From contig FSRD01000001.1 in NCBI GenBank assembly GCA_900129675.1, positions 7,429,501-7,493,500 of the forward strand: a DNA stretch of 64,000 bases, given 5' to 3'. Origin of the DNA: Bradyrhizobium erythrophlei (GTDB taxonomy: Bacteria; Pseudomonadota; Alphaproteobacteria; Rhizobiales; Xanthobacteraceae). Position numbers and translations under genes: made by a program. The notes beneath the pieces are model-generated. The model was not told the origin of the DNA and made no database searches. It worked only from the letters and a program-made list of their open reading frames with translations. Shown piece by piece: positions 1 to 8,730 of this stretch. Numbering within the stretch: the first letter of the stretch is position 1; each line of letters opens with the position of its first letter.

Positions 1-1142
1 TCCGCTCGGTCAAGGCGCAGGTGACCGTCCCCGTCACCTATGCCGATGTCTGGGAATTCTGGCTGAGGAATCGCGAGATCTATGACGCGGTCGATTTCGT
101 CACCATTCATATCCTGCCTTACTGGGAGGACATTCCGGTCAAGGCGAAATTCGCGGCGTCCCATGTCGATGAGATCCGCAAGCGGATGGCGGTGGCGTTT
201 CCGGGCAAGGAGATCCTGATCGGCGAGACCGGCTGGCCGAGTGCCGGGCGGATGCGCGAGGGCGCGCTGCCGTCGCGGACCAATCAGGCGCGTATCGTCT
301 CCGATATCCTCGATCTGGCCAAGCGCGAAGGCTTTCGTGTCAACCTGATCGAGGCCTACGACCAACCTTGGAAGCGCCAGCTCGAGGGCACCGTCGGCGG
401 CTATTGGGGCCTGTTCGATGCCGCCAAGCGGGTGGTGAAATATCCGCCGGGCCAGGCCATCAGCAATTATCCGCTGTGGAAGTGGCAGATGGGCGGCGGC
501 ATGACGCTCAGCGTGGCCGTGTTCCTGGCGGCGTGGCTGACGCTGCGGCGGCGGCCATGGACGCCGCGGCCGACGTCCTGGATCGCGGTCGGCCTATGGG
601 CGACGACGGCTGGGATCCTGTTCGGGATCGCCGCCGACAAGATGTTTTATGAGAGCTACGGCGTCGGCGGCTGGCTGCAATGGGGGGCGTTGCTGGCGGC
701 GGCGATCGCCTCGCCCTTGCTCTGTACCCATGCCGCGATGTCGGGCCGATCGCTGCCGACATTTTTGGAACTGCTCGGCCCGCGCGAGTTCAGGGGCGGA
801 TCTTTCCCGACGGCGTTGCTGGCGATCGCGCTCGCCGTCACCACGCTGATCGCCGCCGAAACCGCGCTCGGCTTCACCTTCGATCCGCGCTACCGCGATT
901 TTCCGTTCGCCTCGCTGACGATGGCGGTGCTGCCGTTCGCGGGCCTGATGCTGCTCAACCGCCCCCAGGCGGGGGTGCGGCCGATCGCGGAATCCGCCTT
1001 TGCCGGATTGCTGGTCGTGACCACGCTGTACATCGGCCTCAACGAGGGCGCCGCCAACTGGCAGTCGATGTGGACTTGCGCAATCTACCTGCTGCTGGCG
1101 CTTACGCTGTGGCGGGCGCGGGTCGCGCAAAGCCCAAAATAA
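1..1142 (+). CDS. GH17 family beta-1,3-glucanase-like membrane protein (5' truncated by window)
   Basis: The reading frame is open to base 1, so only the C-terminal ~380 residues are visible. The first ~140 residues are the end of a GH17 barrel: the segment IGETGWPSAG, about 75 residues from the edge, is the family signature and holds the catalytic nucleophile Glu. The last ~230 residues form about six to eight hydrophobic segments, so the enzyme domain is membrane-anchored. Family knowledge suggests action on beta-1,3-glucans, in rhizobia perhaps cyclic or exported glucans; the substrate is inferred. Its last 41 bp overlap the convergent gene at 1102-1482. Confidence 0.8.
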   Translation, partial: RSVKAQVTVPVTYADVWEFWLRNREIYDAVDFVTIHILPYWEDIPVKAKFAASHVDEIRKRMAVAFPGKEILIGETGWPSAGRMREGALPSRTNQARIVSDILDLAKREGFRVNLIEAYDQPWKRQLEGTVGGYWGLFDAAKRVVKYPPGQAISNYPLWKWQMGGGMTLSVAVFLAAWLTLRRRPWTPRPTSWIAVGLWATTAGILFGIAADKMFYESYGVGGWLQWGALLAAAIASPLLCTHAAMSGRSLPTFLELLGPREFRGGSFPTALLAIALAVTTLIAAETALGFTFDPRYRDFPFASLTMAVLPFAGLMLLNRPQAGVRPIAESAFAGLLVVTTLYIGLNEGAANWQSMWTCAIYLLLALTLWRARVAQSPK

Positions 1143-1482
1143 GCAGGCCGATCGCAATTCCCGACAGCGCGATATTGTAGAGCACGATTCCGAGCCCTGC
1201 GGCGATCAAGCCGCCGGTCAAAAGCACGATCGAGGGCCGCATCACATGCAGCGTCGCGATGACCAGCGCGACAATGCCGAACACCGAATTCTTGAACAGA
1301 TAGGTCGCCAGCACCCGCGCCTTGCACAGCAGGGATTGCAGGCCGGCGTCGCAGGCCAGCGCGACGGGCGAGTACTCGACCGCGAGATAGCGCAGGTACA
1401 GCGCATAGCCGACGGTGACGAAGCCGACGATCAACAGAAACTGGACCTGGTAGGGCGTCAGCCGGAACGGAGTTTTCTTCAC
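1102..1482 (-). CDS. Small conserved membrane protein, function unknown
   Basis: About 126 residues starting at a GTG (KKTPFRLTPYQVQFL follows). A longer frame upstream is Arg-rich and unlike protein, which argues for this start. Three or four hydrophobic segments cover most of the length. Two cysteines lie in the loop between the first two (ALACDAGLQSLLC) and could be a disulfide pair. The 3' end overlaps the end of the GH17 gene on the other strand by 41 bp. I do not recognise a named family. The convergent pairing may be conserved, but it says nothing firm about function. Confidence 0.65.
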   Translation of the reverse strand: MKKTPFRLTPYQVQFLLIVGFVTVGYALYLRYLAVEYSPVALACDAGLQSLLCKARVLATYLFKNSVFGIVALVIATLHVMRPSIVLLTGGLIAAGLGIVLYNIALSGIAIGLLILGFARPAPATA

Positions 1483-1642
1483 GTGCGCATTTTCCCGGAG
1501 TGGGTTCCGGTCGGCCGCACGAAAATGCGTCCAACCAATGATCGGCGAATATGGTCGGGAATAGCGGGCAGGACAAGCCGAAGCTCGCAACAGGCGCGTG
1601 AAAACAGGTGAGAATTCGGCTGTAATGCCTTGCAGCCAAATA

Positions 1643-3112
1643 TCATTGTCCCTTTTTACCGAACCATGACGAGATCGTGGATGTGGCGGCCGGTTCCGGT
1701 TTTTTCGGCGGCTCCTCGACCACGGCCGCGGCGGCATGCTTGCCGCCACCACTAGCACCATGACGGCGTGGCGCGGGCTTGGTGATCGAAGCCGGCGCCG
1801 GATCGTCGCCGTTCAGGGAGAGCCGCTGTCCGTCGAAGATCGCGGTCTCGCAGCTGCGCTTGTTTTCGGTCAGAACCGCGCAGATCCTGGCCGCCGCGCC
1901 GGCGTCGTTCAGCGGTCCGGCCACCAGCCGAAGCTGCATCCCGAGGCCGCTGGTGCCTTCCTTGATCACGATGATCGGGCGCAAGGCGGCCAGCGGCGCA
2001 TTGGATCTCGATTTCAAAAGCCCGCGCCACAGCGCGCGTAGCCCGGGAAGCGAATTGGCGTTGCCGAGATCGACCCCGAACTCGGTGCGATGGAGCGCGG
2101 CCTTCGGAACTGTGGCCTCGTCCGGTTCGGCATCGTCGGCCGGCGGCGCTGAAGCGACCACCTCCGGAATCGGCGCCGCCGTCACCACGCTCGGCGGTTG
2201 CATGGGTTCGATCAGTTTTGTGGCCGAGGGGTCGGGCGGCGCCATGATCGATTTCGACGCCACCAGCGGCGTCGACGGCGTCGCCGCCGGAGGCTTTGCA
2301 GTATCGGTCTTTGCGGTATCGGCGTTGACGGTATCGGTCTTGGCGGCTTCCGTATTGACGCTGTCGGCCTTCGGCGTGTCGGTCTTAGCTGCGGCGATCT
2401 TCACAGGAGCGACCTTGGCAGGATCGGACTTGGCAAGATCGGACTTGGCAGGATCGGATTTGGCGGTGTCAGTCTTCTTCGGCGGGTCCTTGGCAACCGA
2501 TGAAACCATCGCCCCGCCCGTGTCGGCGGCCAGCGGCTTTTCGACCGTGGCGGGCTTGTCGGCTGGTGCGGCGGCGGGCTGGGTTGATGCGACCGGCGCC
2601 ACCGCCGGAGCCGGGCTTGGCGCCGCCGATGGCGGCTCGGCCGGGGTGGAAGAGGTTGCAGGGACCGCCTGCGAGGTCGCAACCGAACCTTGCCGCGCGA
2701 TCGCGCCGGTCACGGAGTCCAGCCCCTGTTCCAGCGAGGTGACGCGCGAATACAGCCGGTCGCGGTCGCCGCTGAGCGTATCGATCGCGGAGGCCAGCCG
2801 CCGCGTCTCGCTCTGGCTTTCCCTGGCGACCATCTGGATTTGCTGCGCCTGCCGTGTCAGGTCGACGGCTGCGATCTGCTCGCGCCGCCACCCGATCGAG
2901 GACTGGTTGGCCAGCACCGCAATGATCACGGCGCCCACCGCGGCAACGCCCCAGGATCCGATCCGCCACAGCGCGCGGCGGTCGAGTTCGTCTTCCTCGG
3001 CCAGAAAACCGCTCAGCAAGCCGCCGGTGTTTTCGGTGTCGAAGCTGCCAGCCAGATTGTCGGGGTCTTTGGCCAAAACGTCTGTGGCCCTCCTCGAGGC
3101 CTGCCGAATCAC
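1643..3112 (-). CDS. Membrane-anchored protein with C-terminal SPOR-like domain
   Basis: About 489 residues from a GTG start; the open frame continues far upstream, but only as antisense of glmU. Order: a cytoplasmic N-terminus, one membrane segment (~residues 50-70, GVAAVGAVIIAVLA), a probable coiled coil (~70-135), a long Ala/Pro/Lys/Asp-rich linker with KSDPA-type pentapeptide repeats (~140-340), and a C-terminal domain reading LRLVAGPLNDAGAAARIC, which resembles SPOR peptidoglycan-binding domains. The architecture suggests an envelope protein whose linker spans the periplasm to reach septal glycan. The SPOR assignment is inferred from the pattern only. It is divergent from glmU. Confidence 0.65.
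   Translation of the reverse strand: MIRQASRRATDVLAKDPDNLAGSFDTENTGGLLSGFLAEEDELDRRALWRIGSWGVAAVGAVIIAVLANQSSIGWRREQIAAVDLTRQAQQIQMVARESQSETRRLASAIDTLSGDRDRLYSRVTSLEQGLDSVTGAIARQGSVATSQAVPATSSTPAEPPSAAPSPAPAVAPVASTQPAAAPADKPATVEKPLAADTGGAMVSSVAKDPPKKTDTAKSDPAKSDLAKSDPAKVAPVKIAAAKTDTPKADSVNTEAAKTDTVNADTAKTDTAKPPAATPSTPLVASKSIMAPPDPSATKLIEPMQPPSVVTAAPIPEVVASAPPADDAEPDEATVPKAALHRTEFGVDLGNANSLPGLRALWRGLLKSRSNAPLAALRPIIVIKEGTSGLGMQLRLVAGPLNDAGAAARICAVLTENKRSCETAIFDGQRLSLNGDDPAPASITKPAPRRHGASGGGKHAAAAVVEEPPKKPEPAATSTISSWFGKKGQ
2415..2474 (-). repeat. 15-bp tandem repeat inside the SPOR-like gene linker
   Basis: Four consecutive 15-bp units: three nearly identical (ttggcaggatcggac type) and a fourth more diverged. 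On the coding strand they encode the pentapeptide pattern K-S-D-P/L-A. The unit length is a multiple of three, so copy number can change without a frameshift and would vary the linker length. Confidence 0.8.
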
Positions 3113-3271
3113 GGAACAAACATTAACAGGAATTGCGCCCCGCACTTGAATCCGGGCGTCCACGGCGCCGCGAATCGGTTTCCTCTCCCGGGGAAAACAA
3201 TTAAAGACGGCGCCGGGCCCGATTGGCCCGATGCCAGGGACTCTGAACAAGGGATTTGCGAAGGGATTTGA

Positions 3272-4630
3272 ATGACGGATCGATCCAGCCTGACGGTGGT
3301 GCTCGCGGCCGGTGAGGGCACACGGATGCGCTCCGCGCTGCCGAAGGTCCTGCATCCCGTGGCCGGCCAGTCGCTGCTTTCGCATGTGCTGGACGCGGCG
3401 CCTCACGGGGCAGGCGCAGCACTCGCGGTTGTGGTCGGGCCGGACCACAAGGCGGTCGCCGACGAGGTGGCGCGGGTGCGCCCGGATGCCAAAACCTTCG
3501 TCCAGCGCGAGCGCCTCGGCACCGCGCATGCGGTGCTGGCCGCCCGCGAGGCCATCGCCCGGGGCGCCGACGATCTGCTGGTCGTGTTCGGCGATACGCC
3601 GCTGATTTCGGCCGAAACCTTTGCGCGGCTGCGCGCGCCGCTGAAAAATGGCGCCGCACTTGCCGTGCTCGGCTTTCGCGCCGCCGACCCGACCGGCTAC
3701 GGCCGGCTGCTGGCCGAAGGCGACCATCTGGTGGCGATCCGTGAGCATGCCGACGCGACGCCTGAAGAACGCAAGGTGACGCTGTGCAACGCCGGCGTGA
3801 TGGCGTTTGACGGAAGCAAGGCGCTCGAGATCATCGACAGGATCGGCAACGCCAACAGCAAGGGCGAGTATTATCTGCCCGATGCCGTCGGCATCGTCAG
3901 GGATTTTGGATGGGAGGCCGTGGTGATTGAAACCAGCGAGGATGAAGTGCGCGGCATCAACACAAAGGCTCAGCTCGCCGAAGCCGAAGCGGTGATGCAG
4001 GCGCGGTTGCGCAAGGCCGCACTCGATGCCGGCGTGACGCTCATCGCGCCGGAAACCGTGTATCTCGCCGCCGATACCACATTCGGCAGCGACGTTACGA
4101 TCGAGCCGTTCGTCGTGATCGGCCCCGGCGTCAGCATCGGCGACGGCGCGGTGATCCATTCCTTCTCGCACATCGTGCAGGCCTCGATCGGCAGACGCGC
4201 CTCCGTCGGGCCCTATGCGCGGTTGCGGCCCGGGACGTCGCTGGGCGAAGGTTCGCGCATCGGCAATTTCGTCGAGACCAAGGCCGCGACGCTGGAAGCC
4301 GGCGTCAAGGTCAATCATCTCTCCTACGTCGGCGACGCCCATGTCGGCGCCAACTCCAATCTCGGCGCCGGCACCATCACCTGCAACTATGACGGCTTCT
4401 CCAAGCACCAGACCATGATCGGCGAGGGCGCCTTCGTCGGCACCAACTCCTCGCTGGTGGCGCCGGTGAAGATCGGCAACGGCGCGTATATCGGTTCGGG
4501 CTCGGTGATCACCAAGGACGTGCCCGACGATGCGATGGCCGTCGAGCGCAGCCCGCAGAACAACCGCGAAGGCGGCGCCAAGCGCTACCGCGAGATGAAG
4601 ATGCGGGGCAAGAAGCCGAAGGAGAGTTGA
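3272..4630 (+). CDS. glmU: Bifunctional UDP-N-acetylglucosamine pyrophosphorylase / glucosamine-1-phosphate N-acetyltransferase
   Basis: 452 residues, normal for GlmU. The N-terminal uridylyltransferase carries LAAGEGTRMRSALPK near residue 10, the nucleotide-binding loop with its Arg and Lys. The C-terminal half is a left-handed beta helix of hexapeptide repeats with the acetyltransferase stretch NHLSYVGDA and GTITCNYDG. It makes UDP-GlcNAc from glucosamine-1-phosphate for peptidoglycan and lipid A. In related genomes glmS usually follows directly; here about 4.7 kb separate them. The last residues (GGAKRYREMK) recur twice downstream as remnants, so this tail may not be the ancestral one. Confidence 0.97.
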   Translation: MTDRSSLTVVLAAGEGTRMRSALPKVLHPVAGQSLLSHVLDAAPHGAGAALAVVVGPDHKAVADEVARVRPDAKTFVQRERLGTAHAVLAAREAIARGADDLLVVFGDTPLISAETFARLRAPLKNGAALAVLGFRAADPTGYGRLLAEGDHLVAIREHADATPEERKVTLCNAGVMAFDGSKALEIIDRIGNANSKGEYYLPDAVGIVRDFGWEAVVIETSEDEVRGINTKAQLAEAEAVMQARLRKAALDAGVTLIAPETVYLAADTTFGSDVTIEPFVVIGPGVSIGDGAVIHSFSHIVQASIGRRASVGPYARLRPGTSLGEGSRIGNFVETKAATLEAGVKVNHLSYVGDAHVGANSNLGAGTITCNYDGFSKHQTMIGEGAFVGTNSSLVAPVKIGNGAYIGSGSVITKDVPDDAMAVERSPQNNREGGAKRYREMKMRGKKPKES

Positions 4631-4659
4631 CGGCGTAAGCATACGATGGCGAGAGGGGT

Positions 4660-4744
4660 CGTCATTGTGAGGAGCGATAGCGACGAAGCCAATCCATGCT
4701 TCCTGCGCGGATGTATGGATTGCTTCGCTGCGCTCGCAATGACG
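4660..4744. repeat. Palindromic intergenic repeat, family A, copy 1
   Basis: Starts cgtcattgtgaggagcgat and ends gcgctcgcaatgacg, with inner arms containing aatccat and atggatt, so the element folds into a long imperfect hairpin. The same arms recur at 5381, 12053, 18396 and 30297. Short REP-like elements of this type are abundant in Bradyrhizobium intergenic DNA. It lies 30 bp after the glmU stop. Confidence 0.85.
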
Positions 4745-4794
4745 GCATGCCAACATGTGTCCGCGTTCTCGCGGCGTGAAGTGCCCGAGGTTTG

Positions 4795-5275
4795 CATATA
4801 TCTTCCACCCTCTTCGAGAACAGAGGGCGCAGGGAAAGCCGGGTGCGCGCTGCACCCGCGGTCTCGCGTGCAATTTGCACAATAGAAAGCGCACACGAGC
4901 ATACAGGTTCAGCGGAGAACATCCGGCCTTCCCTGCGCAATGGTTTTACGGCTTACTTCGTGCTCTCCCTGGTGAGGCGTGCTCTTTTGCCACCATCGCC
5001 CGCGAGAAGCCTGGCTCTCGCGAACTTGGCGCCAGCGTCGGGCGCCAGAACCACACGACTTCGCCGTCCGCTTCCGCCACGTTCGTCTTCGTGACTTTCG
5101 CGTCCACCGCATCCCACCGCGCGTTCGTGACGATCGCGAGCCGCCCCTCTTGTCGGGTGAGACGGGCGGAGAGAAACCACTGATTTGCCCGACGTCGAAA
5201 GCGATATATTTTTCGCAGCAGGACTGGACAACCCAAATCACGTTGGAATTGCTAGGAAAAATCGTTTTTTGGTGA
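4795..5275. repeat. Copy of an abundant Bradyrhizobium intergenic repeat
   Basis: This ~480 bp has no convincing gene, although several frames are open by chance. The translated phrases GLPCAMV-like (here HPAFPAQWFYG and LRNGFTAYFV in two frames) and the CALHPRSRVQ-type segment are ones I associate with hypothetical proteins annotated many times over in Bradyrhizobium genomes, which points to a repeated non-coding sequence. It contains the start of the glmU/glmS insertion. Recognition is from memory of that sequence family; boundaries are approximate. Confidence 0.55.
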
Positions 5276-5287
5276 TGGGCTGCAGGA

Positions 5288-5363
5288 GGTGCCCGACGAT
5301 GCGATGGCCGTCGAGCGCTACCGCGAGATGAACATGCGGGGCGAGAAGCCGAAAGAGAGTTGA
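5288..5363 (+). pseudogene. Second copy of the glmU 3' end (remnant)
   Basis: Near-identical to the end of glmU (from about 4531 through the stop and the following gacggcgta), but lacking 36 bp between two agcgc pentamers (4545 and 4581 in glmU). Loss by recombination between those pentamers would explain this. It has no start of its own and is flanked by repeats, so it is a duplication scar rather than a gene. A family A repeat follows within 20 bp, as it does behind glmU, so the duplicated unit probably included the repeat. Confidence 0.85.
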
Positions 5364-5380
5364 CGGCGTAGCTGGTCGAT

Positions 5381-5528
5381 CGTCATTGCGAGCCAACGGG
5401 TCGGCGCAAAGCGCCGCCCGATGACAGGCTCCGCGAAGCAATCCATCGGGCCGCGAGGAAGGCATGGATTGCTTCGTCGCTGTCGCTCCCTTGCGCAAAC
5501 GCTTCGCGTTTGTCGCAGGCAATCACGG
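5381..5528. repeat. Palindromic intergenic repeat, family A, copy 2 (composite)
   Basis: Begins cgtcattgcgagccaacggg, contains the gcccgatgacaggct insert also seen in copies 12053 and 30297, then the facing arms aagcaatccat and atggattgcttcg. Instead of the usual closing arm it runs into a second small palindrome, gcaaacgcttcgcgtttg, which also occurs near 29174. It looks like one repeat truncated by another. Confidence 0.75.
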
Positions 5529-5531
5529 CTT

Positions 5532-5560
5532 GTCCGTTGTTCGGGGAGGACCGGAAATGG
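5532..5560 (+). repeat. Left member of a 29-bp direct repeat flanking the histidine kinase
   Basis: Matches 8561-8589 at 24 of 29 positions by eye (gtc.g.tgtt.gggg.ggacc.gaaatgg). Both copies are in non-coding DNA on either side of the hybrid kinase gene. The core resembles a longer repeat found in many rhizobial genomes. Confidence 0.65.
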
Positions 5561-5828
5561 CCCGAAAGGCCCATTTCGGTCGAGATTGACCCCAAAGCTG
5601 TCACCCCCGCTATAAGATAATGGTGCTGCCCGAGGGCCCCGAGTTCCGAAAGTTGCCGAGCGGCCCTCCACTCACCATCGTGCGGCCATGCTTTGGTCGA
5701 AACTGCATTGAGTGTTTGGCGGGGGTCGTCGACGTCGTGGAAATGCGACCGCCCTCCTGCGGGTGACCTTGGACGGCGGGCTAGGTCGCCCCACCGCAAT
5801 TTTGAGGTGCCCACCGCAAAGGCTTGTG

Positions 5829-8435
5829 ATGGAAAGGGCAAGGTTTGGTAAGGCCAAGATTTTCGCTTTTGGCAGCGCGCGAAGTGCTGCGACTTACTTG
5901 GTCGAACTTCTAATAGTCGCCGCGATTTACATTAGCCTTGCCGATTCCGCGCAATTACTACCCGCAATAAATCCGGCCGCGACACCGCTGTGGCCACCAA
6001 CCGGGTTTGCGCTCGCGCTGGTCCTGCTGGGCGGCTACCGGATTTGGCCCGCGATTTTAGTGGGGGCCGTTTCTCCTTACCTCGTGGCCGGCCGATCGCT
6101 CTTAGAGGTTGGCTCCGTCGGGATCAGTACTCTCCTCGCTGCGTTTGCCGGGGCATGGCTGATTAGTCGATGGTCGAACGGTCACCAGACGTTTGGTACG
6201 CCCTCTGGTATCGCAAAATTTGCTATCATTTCCTTTGCGCCGACCACGATGATTAGTTCAGCCATCGTCTTGGCAGGATTCATTCTCGCCAACAATCCAG
6301 GTCTTTCCGATTCTGTCGTCACCTGGTTAACCTGGTGGCTTGCAGACGCGGCTGGGACCTTGGTGATTGCTCCGGTCGTCGTGCTCTGGACGATGATGCC
6401 TATACGTAGTTCTTCCAAATGGAAGGATTTATTGGAATCGATCGCAGTCGCTGCTCTCGTGAGCATCATCGGGATCGTTGCTTACAGCCCGATCATCGGC
6501 AGTGACATCATCAGCAACGACCTCAACGTGCTGCTGCCATATCGGAGCCTTCTGGGCTTTCTTGTTTTACTGCCCATGATGTGGGCTTGTTTGCGCGGTA
6601 ATCGACGCAACGTCGCTACGGCCGCGCTCATTTTCTTCGGAATGGCCGTGTGGGGGTTCTCGGTGGGTAACGATCCATTTCCGAAAACGGATCTGAATGG
6701 AGCCCTGTTATTGTTACTCGTGCTTTCGATCAGCGTATCGGTGCCGCCTCTTGCTTTAGCTGCGGCAATTGCGACACGTCAAAACACCGAAGCTCATTTG
6801 CTTTCTGTTCAGGACCAACTGAACCGTCAGATTGAACGGAAACATTTGGCGCTCGACAGCGTTAGACGCCACTTCCAGATTCTTATCGAGGGCGTTGTCG
6901 ACTATGCAATTTTTGCCCTTGATAAAGAAGGGCACGTTACAAGTTGGAATAGCACCGCACAAAAAATCATCGGCTACACCCCGGAAGAAATTATCGGCAA
7001 GCATTTTGGGATACTTTATCGACCGGATGAACGCCGCGCGGGCTCACCAACCCGCGCATTGGAGTCGGCAATCCAAAGAGGCAAGCACGAAGTTGAGGGT
7101 TGGCGCATCAGAAAAAATGGCACGCCGTTTTTCATTACTGGCTCGGTCTCTTCGAGCCGTGATGACGCAGGAAATCTGATCGGTTTTATCAACATACTCC
7201 GGGACGCAACCGAGCGACGTGACGCGGAGGAGAAACTGGTCCAGGCACGCGAACAGCTCGCGATATCGCAGAAAATGGAGGCAATCGGCAAACTGACCGG
7301 CGGGATTGCGCACGACTTCAATAATCTATTGATGATCATTGGAGGTAGTGCTCAGATCTTTGCACGCCTACTTGATCCAAAACTGCCAAGAGCAATCGAA
7401 GCCATACAGACCGCGGCCAAACGCGGCGAAAGTCTCACGCGCCAATTGTTGACATTCTCTCGTCATCAGCATCTTAGCCCGACGGTCGTCGATTTGAATG
7501 CGTCCATAAAGAACATGCGGACAATGATTGAGAGCTCACTGCGCGGGAACATTGTGTACAATGAAAACATTGCCGACGGTGTTTCGCCGGTTAAGGTGGA
7601 CCTCGCCGAACTAGAACTTGCGATTGTCAACATCGCCGTTAATGCCCGCGACGCAATGCCAAACGGCGGCACGTTCACGTTATCCGTCAACGCCGTGACC
7701 GCAGATCAGGAAATTGGCGACAATCGCCTCGGGGAAGCCTTCTTTGCGATAGCGTTTAGCGATACGGGCACTGGTATTCCGCCAAATCTTCTGTCCAAGA
7801 TGTTCGATCCATTTTTCACTACCAAAGAGGTCGGCAAAGGGACCGGGCTCGGTTTGTCCCAGGTTTATGGTTTTGCGCACCAAGCCGGCGGAACGGTGAC
7901 GGCAGACAGCAAGGTCGGACAAGGAACAACGATTACAGTCTATTTACCGTCTTGTGCAGACGAGCAAATCGCCAGCAAAGAGCTCTCCGCCGCCAGAACA
8001 AAAACACGGCAATCGCAACGGCAGACGGTTCTTGTTGTCGACGACAGCGCTGATGTGGCGGATGTGACATCCTCGCTGTTCGAGCATCTGGGCTATGAGA
8101 CCATCTATCGAGATTCGGCCGAAGCGGCATTAAAACTGCTCGAATCCGGTACAAAGATCGATCTCGTCTTCAGCGATATCGTCATGCCAGGGACCATCGA
8201 TGGCGTCGGGCTTGCGAGAGAAATTCGGTCGCGGTATCCCAATTTGCCCATAGCCCTTACGACCGGTTACAGCGATGCGGCAAAAGCAGTTCCCACAAAT
8301 TTAAGAATACTACGTAAGCCGTTCGATACCGAGGCCCTAAGAGATTTTATCCAGGATATTACGCCTCCGAGATCAATGAAGTCGTCCGGCGTGCCTCTGG
8401 CGTCGAGTACGACTGACGCTTTGCGCAGAAGTTGA
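5829..8435 (+). CDS. Hybrid sensor histidine kinase: MASE1 - PAS - HisKA - HATPase - REC
   Basis: 868 residues from the ATG at 5829; an in-frame extension to 5712 is not protein-like. Residues ~20-320 are a multi-pass MASE1-type sensor (ATPLWPPTGFALALVLLGGY). A PAS domain follows (~345-465), then the H-box GGIAHDFNNLL with phospho-acceptor His495, an ATPase domain (N box NARDAMPNGG, G boxes DTGTGIP and GKGTGLGLS), and a receiver with acceptor Asp783 (FSDIVMPG) and the conserved Lys in LRKPFD. No separate output regulator is adjacent. Codon use is clearly less GC-rich than in glmU or glmS, which suggests acquisition. The signal sensed is unknown. Confidence 0.9.
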   Translation: MERARFGKAKIFAFGSARSAATYLVELLIVAAIYISLADSAQLLPAINPAATPLWPPTGFALALVLLGGYRIWPAILVGAVSPYLVAGRSLLEVGSVGISTLLAAFAGAWLISRWSNGHQTFGTPSGIAKFAIISFAPTTMISSAIVLAGFILANNPGLSDSVVTWLTWWLADAAGTLVIAPVVVLWTMMPIRSSSKWKDLLESIAVAALVSIIGIVAYSPIIGSDIISNDLNVLLPYRSLLGFLVLLPMMWACLRGNRRNVATAALIFFGMAVWGFSVGNDPFPKTDLNGALLLLLVLSISVSVPPLALAAAIATRQNTEAHLLSVQDQLNRQIERKHLALDSVRRHFQILIEGVVDYAIFALDKEGHVTSWNSTAQKIIGYTPEEIIGKHFGILYRPDERRAGSPTRALESAIQRGKHEVEGWRIRKNGTPFFITGSVSSSRDDAGNLIGFINILRDATERRDAEEKLVQAREQLAISQKMEAIGKLTGGIAHDFNNLLMIIGGSAQIFARLLDPKLPRAIEAIQTAAKRGESLTRQLLTFSRHQHLSPTVVDLNASIKNMRTMIESSLRGNIVYNENIADGVSPVKVDLAELELAIVNIAVNARDAMPNGGTFTLSVNAVTADQEIGDNRLGEAFFAIAFSDTGTGIPPNLLSKMFDPFFTTKEVGKGTGLGLSQVYGFAHQAGGTVTADSKVGQGTTITVYLPSCADEQIASKELSAARTKTRQSQRQTVLVVDDSADVADVTSSLFEHLGYETIYRDSAEAALKLLESGTKIDLVFSDIVMPGTIDGVGLAREIRSRYPNLPIALTTGYSDAAKAVPTNLRILRKPFDTEALRDFIQDITPPRSMKSSGVPLASSTTDALRRS

Positions 8436-8730
8436 CCAGCCGTGCCATCGCGGGGCATTGCTCGGCCGTGCCGACGCAGTGATCGAATAGGCTTCTCTTG
8501 TCACAAAATGCGAGAGTCCGATTTTGGCTCTTACCGACAAAAACCAGCGTTCGTCCACATGTCGGCTGTTAGGGGTGGACCAGAAATGGTGGAGGGGCGG
8601 CCAAACGACGCGTCTGACCACCCGTTGTGAACGTTGAGCGCGTACTGCATCATGACACGTGCTTTGGCCCTCACGGACCGACTCACGATGTTTGCCGACG
8701 AACCACCATGGCGCGCGTGGACGAACTGCA
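8436..8730. other. Non-coding stretch with relics of dispersed repeats
   Basis: No gene. The complement of about 8450-8520 reads like a dispersed rhizobial repeat whose spurious translations contain AYSITSSAR-type phrases (here AYSITASAR). It is followed at 8561-8589 by the right member of the direct repeat that flanks the kinase. Assignment rests on remembered similarity. Confidence 0.4.
8561..8589 (+). repeat. Right member of the 29-bp direct repeat flanking the histidine kinase
   Basis: 24 of 29 positions agree with 5532-5560 and the orientation is the same. Together they bracket about 3 kb that contains only the hybrid kinase gene. Confidence 0.65.

Noticed and set aside
3113..4894. Upstream extension of the minus-strand SPOR-like frame across glmU
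   Set aside because: The extension translates as antisense of glmU; a GTG at 3112 gives a protein-like start.
4646..5241. Several overlapping small open frames on both strands between glmU and the kinase
   Set aside because: They lie in palindromic and dispersed repeat DNA; the translations match known spurious ORFs rather than proteins.
5381..5528. Repeat clusters considered as a CRISPR array
   Set aside because: The repeats are palindromic, differ in length and have no regular spacers; no cas gene is in the window.
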